64,000 bases of DNA, taken from contig JAAKBF010000118.1 of assembly GCA_012656075.1 (NCBI GenBank), positions 124,001 through 188,000 of the forward strand, written 5' to 3'. A model generated the notes under the pieces. The model made no database searches. It was given only the letters and a program-made list of their open reading frames with translations, and was not told the DNA's origin. This document shows positions 57,909 to 64,000 of the stretch, in pieces; the first letter of the stretch is position 1, and the number at the start of each line of letters is the position of its first letter. The stretch is from Phytophthora hibernalis. Lineage: Eukaryota > Oomycota > Peronosporomycetes > Peronosporales > Peronosporaceae. The position numbers and the translations under genes are program-made.

Positions 57909-58135
57909 TTAAGCGCGCGAACGACCCAAAACTCGATTACCGACACAAAACCGATCCATACCGACCGATACCGGAGCTCTTCCGTGAGTTGCCGCGTCGC
58001 TCGCGCGCGGGACGGGGATCGAGAAGCTTTAAGCTCCGACAGTTGGAAGAGGAGGAGAAAACGTCGCACTCGTCGCTTCCCGTCACTCGGCGGCGGAAGG
58101 TTCAGCCAGCCACAAGCCATTTCGCCCGCTAGAAG
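57909..58135. promoter_or_regulatory. Bidirectional promoter region, GEMIN5-like / HEATR6-like
   Basis: The two start codons face outward and are 227 bp apart. The sequence is GC-rich near 57980-58120, with CGCG-rich patches (TCGCTCGCGCGCGGGACG) and no TATA box. Shared regulation is plausible but not shown. Confidence 0.5.
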
Positions 58136-61100
58136 ATGAGTCCGGCCGTGTGCGCGGCTCCTGTGGGCAGCTTGGGCTCGTCCGGCTGGAACTTGGGGCT
58201 GCAGAGACGCGACCGCAAGCTCTGGACGGCCGTCGCCGAGCGCCTGGAGGCCGACGTGGCCGTGCTGCAGCTCACGCTCGTGGAGCTCGAGGACATGCTG
58301 AAGCAGCTCATGGGCGTGACGCTGCCCAACCCGCGGATCCGCGGCGACGTACGTGGCTGCAAACTATAGACTCGATTCAACTGCAGGACTGACGCTGTGT
58401 TGGGACAGGAAATCGCGGCGCTGCTGACGGCGCTGGCCCAGATTCTGCCGCTGAGCTCCGGTCTGCTGTGCTCCGAGTACACACGGTTCGTGCAGAAGTG
58501 CTGCGGCAAGGAGAAGGTGCTGTTCTCTAGTGCACAGCTGGGCGTGGTCATGACGTTCTTCCTCAAGTTCATCAAGACGTGTCCGAGCTGGTACACGGCC
58601 AACTCGATCCGCGCGCTGGGCCAAGTGCTGCACGACAACGCGGACCGCGCGAGCCACGAGTTCGAGCTGCTGTTCGCCGTCCTGCTCAAGCACTTGGACC
58701 CCGCGGGTGTGGACATCGAGGCACGGTACGCGGCCACGAGCTGCGTGTCGAACATCTGCACGCAGGCCGGCAAGACGCCCGAGGTGTACCACTACTTTTC
58801 GTCGTTACTGCGAATGGTGGTGGAGAATTTCCGACAGCAAGCGCAGAGTCTGACCAAGGGACAGAACGACCGCATCCTCGTCAAAGCGTGCACCTGCAGC
58901 ATGAAGTGCGTGTTCACGATCATCAACTCGAACTTCGATCGCCTGAGCGACCGCATCGCGGCGACGCTGCCCAGTCTCCTGAGCTCCATGCGCCAAGTCG
59001 TGGGCTATGGGCTGGTGCTCAAAAGCGACCATGACGACGTGGTGTTCTCGTGTCAGGAAGACCTGCATCCGAACGATTCCGACTCGTCTGTGTGTGGGTC
59101 AGACGGTGGCGGCGCGGGGCGACAGATCGGAGAGTATGTACTTCCGGATTTGACTGGGAGATGCGTTAGCCTGTTTTCTAATGATATGTGGAATATTTGT
59201 GCCGTCCTGCAGCGGTTTACTGGCGCGGCTGCGTATCACCGTGTTGTACACGCTGGAAACCATTGCGCAGCATTTCCCAAAGACTATTACGTCTTCGATG
59301 GGATTGTACTTGCCCGAGCAGACTACACCGTACATGACGTTGTTCAACAATACTCCGTCGGTGCTCACCTTGCTCATCGCGGATCCGAGCGAGAAGGCTC
59401 GTATGACGGCTGCCAAGTTTTTGGACGCATTCTGGGAGAAGATCCCGCTGAAGGAGTACTTTCGACGTTCATCTGGTGTTGGTGCTACAGTGACAGCAAG
59501 CACGTCCTCGATGTCGTTTGCGTCCATGCCCAAGCGGATTTCTCTGATGCTTTATCAAGTGCACGTCACCTTGGTGTACTGCATCCAGCATGAGAAAGAT
59601 CCCGCGCCGCTTGCACAGATATTGAAGGTGAGCGAGTGATGATACATATGAATAGGGGAGTGGTCGATACTGAGCACCTTGTTCCGTGTTGGCACATTGT
59701 AGAGTACAGCCTCGGTGATTCAGCACTTCCCGTATGGGAATGTGGCAATGGTGCTGGACCAGCTCGATCTCACGCCAACTCTAGGGGATATTTTGAAGGC
59801 ACTCGCATCCAGTTTGTACGTAGCTGCAGCGTCAACCGGTACGTTTTGCCAAAGTCGGCAGGTCGTTAATTATTGCAGTGGTAGGCTAACAACGACTCAT
59901 TGTTACTGTGTGCTAGATCATGGTGTGCGGATGGCAAGCTTGTCATGTATGTCAGCGCTACTCAACGTCCAAGAGACCCTTCCAGCCATCTTGGAGTGGC
60001 TGGTGCACACGAGTGATACTGACCGCGTGATTGAGGTTGCTCACATATCAATTGCATGCGGCACATGGTTGCTACGTCGCCGATCGTTCGTGGAGGAGCT
60101 TTTGCTAATGGCGTCCCGGCCTGATGATTGCTCTCGCGCACTTCTGCGTTTGGAGGCTATGTCGCTTTTGTCGAAGATTGCCAAAAACTACTCGGCCGCA
60201 CTGAGTTCTAATTGGAAGCGTTTGGCAGAATTCATGCTGGCGGCTTTTCAAGACATGGATCCCAATGTACGCCTGCAAGCGGTGAAGATTTTGGAGAACT
60301 ACATTAAGGGCGAGAACGGAAGTCCTGACAGTGCGGTGCCAGAGAGTTCCGACGAGCAAGATACCTGCCGCGCAGAATGCTTGGAGTTCATGGCGACGCA
60401 TTTGGTGCGAGCATTCTATGACACATCGCACCATGTTCGTGCCAGTGTATGCGCGTGCTTCACGCTGCTTTCTGCTCAGGATTGGGTCTGTCTTGGCGAA
60501 CAGAAGCAGTCCCAATGCCTCCCAGTGTTAGCGGCCAAAAGTGGCGGCTTCGGTGGAGGTGGGCCAGATGTGTCATGTTTGGACTCATACACGCGCATAT
60601 TCCTGCAAACTCCGAAAGACAGCTCGCCAGTCGTACGTGCCGCGGGGTTTCGACTGTTGGGGTCATTGTGCCTGGCACCAACCTTCAAAACTCACGCGTT
60701 TGCCAGTAGTGTTGTCGGCTTAGCGTTGGATGCGCTGGGCGACTCAACGTTGAATGTGCGCGTTCGAGCTGCATGGGCGCTGGGCAATGTTTGCACGACC
60801 CCAGGACCCGAATCGATAGCTGAGAGCGATGCACCCCACTACCCCCACCAGCGCCACCATCGTCATTTGTTGCCAAAACGGAGGCATCGATGGAATTCCC
60901 GCCGCTACCTCCGCAGGTCCTGTTTGAGCTACTGCCGGCATACCAGTTGCGGCTCGTGATTGAAAAGATGCTACTATACATCAACGATAACGACAAGGTG
61001 GCATCGAGCGTGGCTCGTACGTTGGGGCTTGTGTGTCGATGGATTAGTTATCCGCCATTCCGACGAACACTCAGTAACCACGCGTGGCTGGATGATTTAT

Positions 61101-61861
61101 TAGGACAAGCAATGGTCGTGCTTGCTGGGAAGATTAATGCTGGTTCGCCCAAGGTTAGGTGGAATGCCTGTCATGCTATCGCCAAGATTCTGCTGTGTCC
61201 GAGTTTGCCACTTGCTTCAGTGGCCTGGGCCCCATCAGTGTTTCAAGCGTTATTGACTGCTGTAGCACAGCAGGAGAATTTCAAGGTGCGCATTAGCGCT
61301 GCTACAGCACTTCGGGTGTCACAAACACGCAGCGCGTTTGGGTCATTCTTCCATTCGGCGGTTCGGGCCACGGTAGATGCACTGGAGTCGGCGTCAGATC
61401 TGAAGGACGTGACCGAGTTTCGCTACAAGGAACAATTGGAAACACAACTGTCGTTCACGTTGGTGCATCTAATTCACATCGCTACGGAGGAAGACGATCC
61501 GATGATATTACAGGCGTTGAAGGCCAAGCCTCGAGGGTTTCTGTACGATTGGCTGCTGCATAACCTTCATCGCATGGTCGCCGCGATTGAGCGCGAGAGT
61601 GTTGCCATCGCTGGCTCGAGTTCAGTTGGAGGCGATGTCAATGATGATGGTCGGGCTGGAGGGACTGGTGATGCACACGATGTGAACCCTATCAAGAAAG
61701 AGGAGCTGCTTTCGGCAGTGCGCTCGCTGTTACGCATTTTGGAGCGCCTTAACACGGACAAAGCGTACGCGACTAGCTGCGTTTCGCTCCTGTATGACAC
61801 GAAGATCGGGCTCGAGCACGATGTACTATATTCCAACGAGGATATCCCCTTTGAGTTTTGA
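58136..61861 (+). CDS. HEATR6-like HEAT-repeat protein
   Basis: A helical-repeat protein of about 1,100 residues. The start is ATG 58136. Exon 1 ends at NPRIRGD before a GTACGT donor (58349), and the next exon starts at about 58410 with EIAALLTALAQILPLSSGLL. Further introns are likely near 59134-59214, 59630-59710 and 59815-59920. Helical HEAT pairs run throughout, for example IEARYAATSCVSNICTQAGK, DPNVRLQAVKILENYIKG, SSPVVRAAGFRLLGSLCLAP and NVRVRAAWALGNVC. The C-terminal block SPKVRWNACHAIAKILLCPS followed by NFKVRISAATALRV closely matches the end of HEAT repeat-containing protein 6 in animals (KVRWNACYAMGN, NFKVRI). The function of HEATR6 is poorly known. Frame shifts near 60815-60890 and elsewhere interrupt the reading. 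It ends about 200 bp from the convergent Acinus-like gene. Confidence 0.8.
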
Positions 61862-62062
61862 AAAAGCTACGCAGATATCGTCATCAGTAGCAGTAAGAAT
61901 GGACGATAAGATCAAGGCCTGCGAAGGATGACTCTGGCAAATGAAAACGACTGCTTCAATGGCAAGCGCAGTTTATTGCTATCGAGAGATTAAAGGTGTC
62001 GCTCGGCGCTCGCTGTTATGGAAATTGTTAACTAGCGGCGGAAGCGAGCTCGTCTGTTCCTC

Positions 62063-63510
62063 TTACGACCTCCGCGATGACGGCGTTTGCGCGGCTGGTC
62101 TTCTTGTTGTTGCTGGTTCTGGCGCTGCTTTTTCCTTAATTTGTTCGTCCGTAAGTGACAGGTAGTACAGCACAGGCTTTGTCTCGGTCTTCTGGAAAAC
62201 TCGTCGATCGTCACCTCTGTACGGACAGCAAGCATGCATTAGTCTGCAAGATCTCTTGAGCAATCATAATAAATCTTAGCGACATACTCTGCCGTTGGGT
62301 AGCTTGCGTTTTGCTGCTTCCATTACTCTTCGGTCGGGTCGGTAAATTCGCTTCCCCATGCTGAGAAACCTGCCCGCATAATGCACAGTTAACACATTCC
62401 GACATAAACCCAAGGGGTACATCTGGTGGACCTACCTCCTTGGCAGTATGATCTGCGAATGCGACCTTGAGCGATCGTCCGTTTTCAGGCGGCCACATTT
62501 TGCCGTTAAGAGCAGCGTGCGTCTTCTCCGCCTAGGTAACAAAGAAAAATATTAGTGAAGTGCAACGTCAAGCAAGCTGGTAGCTAGCACAAAGCGTACA
62601 ATTTCAGAAGTAGAGTACGTCACGAAGCAGTGGGTCTTGATAGCGTCCATCCAAAATCCATCCTCCACAAAGTCGCCACGCTCTTGCACAAGTGCCTACG
62701 AGCACAATACGTCAGAACTCGCTTTCACTGTCAACATTCTAGTCCTCCAGAAAAGTCAACCTTGACAGCATTCAATGTAAACGGTCTGATAAAGTTGTCA
62801 ATTCGAAGTGTCTTCCTCTCTTCCTCACTGTCGGCAAAAACCAAATCCGTCAGCCAACCAACCCACGAAACCCCATCCAAATAGTCCACCGTACGTTGTC
62901 GCAGTGCCTTCATCAGTCGCTTTCTCCCTGCTCTCAGCATCGGCAGACGGCGGCATGCCACTATCCTCATCCTCAGGCTGCGGGCTCGTCTCCACCTCTT
63001 CATCCAGCTTGGATTTCTTAGCATCAGAGCCGCTCTCCTCTTCCATTGCATCTGCACCTCGTTTCCTCCCCACCACAGTCTCCTCCTTATCTTCATCTTC
63101 TCCATTGGCGTTGGCACCTTTCTCCGTCACAGCCACCGTCTCGTCCTGGTGTTCATCTTCTCCATTGGCGTTGGCACTTTTCTCCGTCACGGACTCTGCA
63201 GCCTGTTCCTTCTCCGTCTCCTCTTCCTCTTTTCCATTGTCCCCCTCCTCTTTGCTCTTATCCTCCGTCTCCTCAAATGGCGCCTCCTCCTCCTCCTGCA
63301 GATGCTCCTTCAGTCGCTGGTGCAGCGCCGCCTTCAAGCCGCCCGTGTCCAGGCCGCGCTTCTTGAGCTCTCGCTGCAGATCCTTCACCTGCTCCACACA
63401 CACGAAAGTTTCAGCCGCAACTAGGACGCAACTCGCAGGTGCCAACACCCCACTGCAGCACGCACGACACGAACCTTCAGGTGGTTGAGCGCATCGGCCT
63501 CCAGCTTCAT
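62063..63510 (-). CDS. Acinus-like SAP/RRM protein (exon-junction/ASAP type)
   Basis: Acinus is an RNA-binding splicing factor that joins RNPS1 and SAP18 in the ASAP complex on exon junctions. The start ATG at 63510 gives MKLEADALNHLK, an 86-bp intron (63389-63474, GTTCG...GCAG), then a SAP domain: VKDLQRELKKRGLDTGGLKAA. A long Glu/Lys/Asp-rich linker follows. The RRM-like domain opens with IDNFIRPFTLNAVK near 62770-62820, matching the Acinus start (NLVRPFTLxQLK). It continues FWMDAIKTHCFVTYST and ALNGKMWPPENGRSLKVAF, again Acinus-like. The C-terminal exon has DDRRVFQKTETKPVLYYLS then LTDEQIKEK, which matches the RSB motif (LFRKTxAxPxIYWLPLT) that binds RNPS1 and SAP18. Introns near 62880, 62540-62600 and 62260-62400 are needed to join the exons. 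About 380-420 residues, shorter than animal Acinus, which has long RS regions. Confidence 0.78.
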
Positions 63511-64000
63511 CCTCCACTCCGCGATCTAATTGCGATTGATGTGCTTCTCTTGTGCAAGGTATTTGTGTCAATCCGATTTTTAGGTGTCACAAAATAAATC
63601 GCAAACGGCGCAGGGATTGGTAGTAAAACAAATTTATACCTATTAGTACTAATATGATTTAGATTATTAAATTACTAAACAAATTAATATCGCAGCGTGG
63701 GTTTACAATACTTATTGCAATTATTGTAGTTAAACCAAGCATATTGTTTGGTTTACCGCCAATGGTGATTAATCAAAAATAAAATCCTATGATTATGATT
63801 CGTTAATATTTGAAAACCAAGCATATTGCAGGGTTTTAGGTACATGTACCAGCCGCAATAGGGTTAATGTGCATTGGTCGATTTAATGTCGAGCCACGGG
63901 TTCAACGGCAAACCGAATTGGGAGTAACGTACGTATCATTTTGCATTTAACAAGGCACTCTGTAGCGAAACCTAGTCGGACCCGGATCTTTGATCGCACT
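63511..64000. other. AT-rich right edge, no gene recognised
   Basis: The last 490 bp are AT-rich from 63580 on, with related short pieces such as AACCAAGCATATTG at about 63733 and 63816. No coding region, RNA gene or element end is recognised. The Acinus-like promoter should lie just right of 63510. Confidence 0.45.

Noticed and set aside
1..64000. Secreted RxLR or Crinkler effectors
   Set aside because: I looked for a signal peptide followed by RxLR-EER or LxLFLAK and saw no frame with that combination.
1..64000. CRISPR arrays, tRNA and rRNA genes
   Set aside because: No regularly spaced direct-repeat array with unique spacers was seen. No cloverleaf with a GGTTCRA-type arm outside coding sequence and no rRNA core sequence was noticed. 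This was by eye only, so a tRNA scan could still find one.

Overview
The window looks like nuclear DNA of an oomycete, most likely a Phytophthora-like member of the Peronosporales. I infer this from compact host genes with short introns (about 60-90 bp, GT(A/G)NGT donors), closely packed divergent and convergent gene pairs, oomycete-style core promoter sequence, and the mix of mobile-element relics: Crypton-type tyrosine recombinase, pogo, piggyBac, hAT, PIF/Harbinger and Fanzor. No species name can be fixed from the sequence alone.

Layout. 0-11.4 kb is mobile-element territory: a decayed Crypton-like recombinase, a 20-bp tandem array, a kinase fragment, a broken pogo-like transposase, a piggyBac element with both TTAA ends recognisable (5620-9033), and a hAT-derived BED-finger gene. 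11.5-26.8 kb is a host block: two anoctamin (TMEM16) paralogues in opposite orientation around a long acidic protein with FGDF-type motifs, then a ULK4/RUNKEL-like kinase with an ARM/HEAT tail. 26.9-41 kb is a second mobile-element block: a decayed Fanzor (eukaryotic TnpB-like, RNA-guided nuclease family), a stray exon pair of glutaryl-CoA dehydrogenase, a PIF/Harbinger element with terminal inverted repeats and a convergent SAP-domain second ORF, a SET-domain gene, a hAT transposase, a second Harbinger copy with the same convergent architecture, and a large imperfect inverted repeat interrupted by a 284-bp MITE. 41-63.5 kb is a gene-dense host block: a full-size PDR/ABCG transporter, the nucleolar GTPase NOG1, two coiled-coil proteins, a GEMIN5-like WD40 protein, a HEATR6-like HEAT protein and an Acinus-like SAP/RRM protein.

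Functionally, the last block is enriched in RNA and RNP biology: NOG1 (60S ribosome assembly), GEMIN5 (snRNP assembly) and Acinus (exon-junction/ASAP complex). NOG1 and GEMIN5 each share a short divergent intergenic region with a neighbour.

A recurrent oddity is that otherwise well-conserved host genes (anoctamins, PDR transporter, ULK4-like, FGDF protein, HEAT and coiled-coil genes) are broken by single-base shifts, many of them in short homopolymers. I read most of these as consensus errors in the assembly rather than true pseudogenes; the mobile-element genes, in contrast, also carry stops and substitutions at catalytic residues. Exon boundaries are read by eye and may be off by a base or two.
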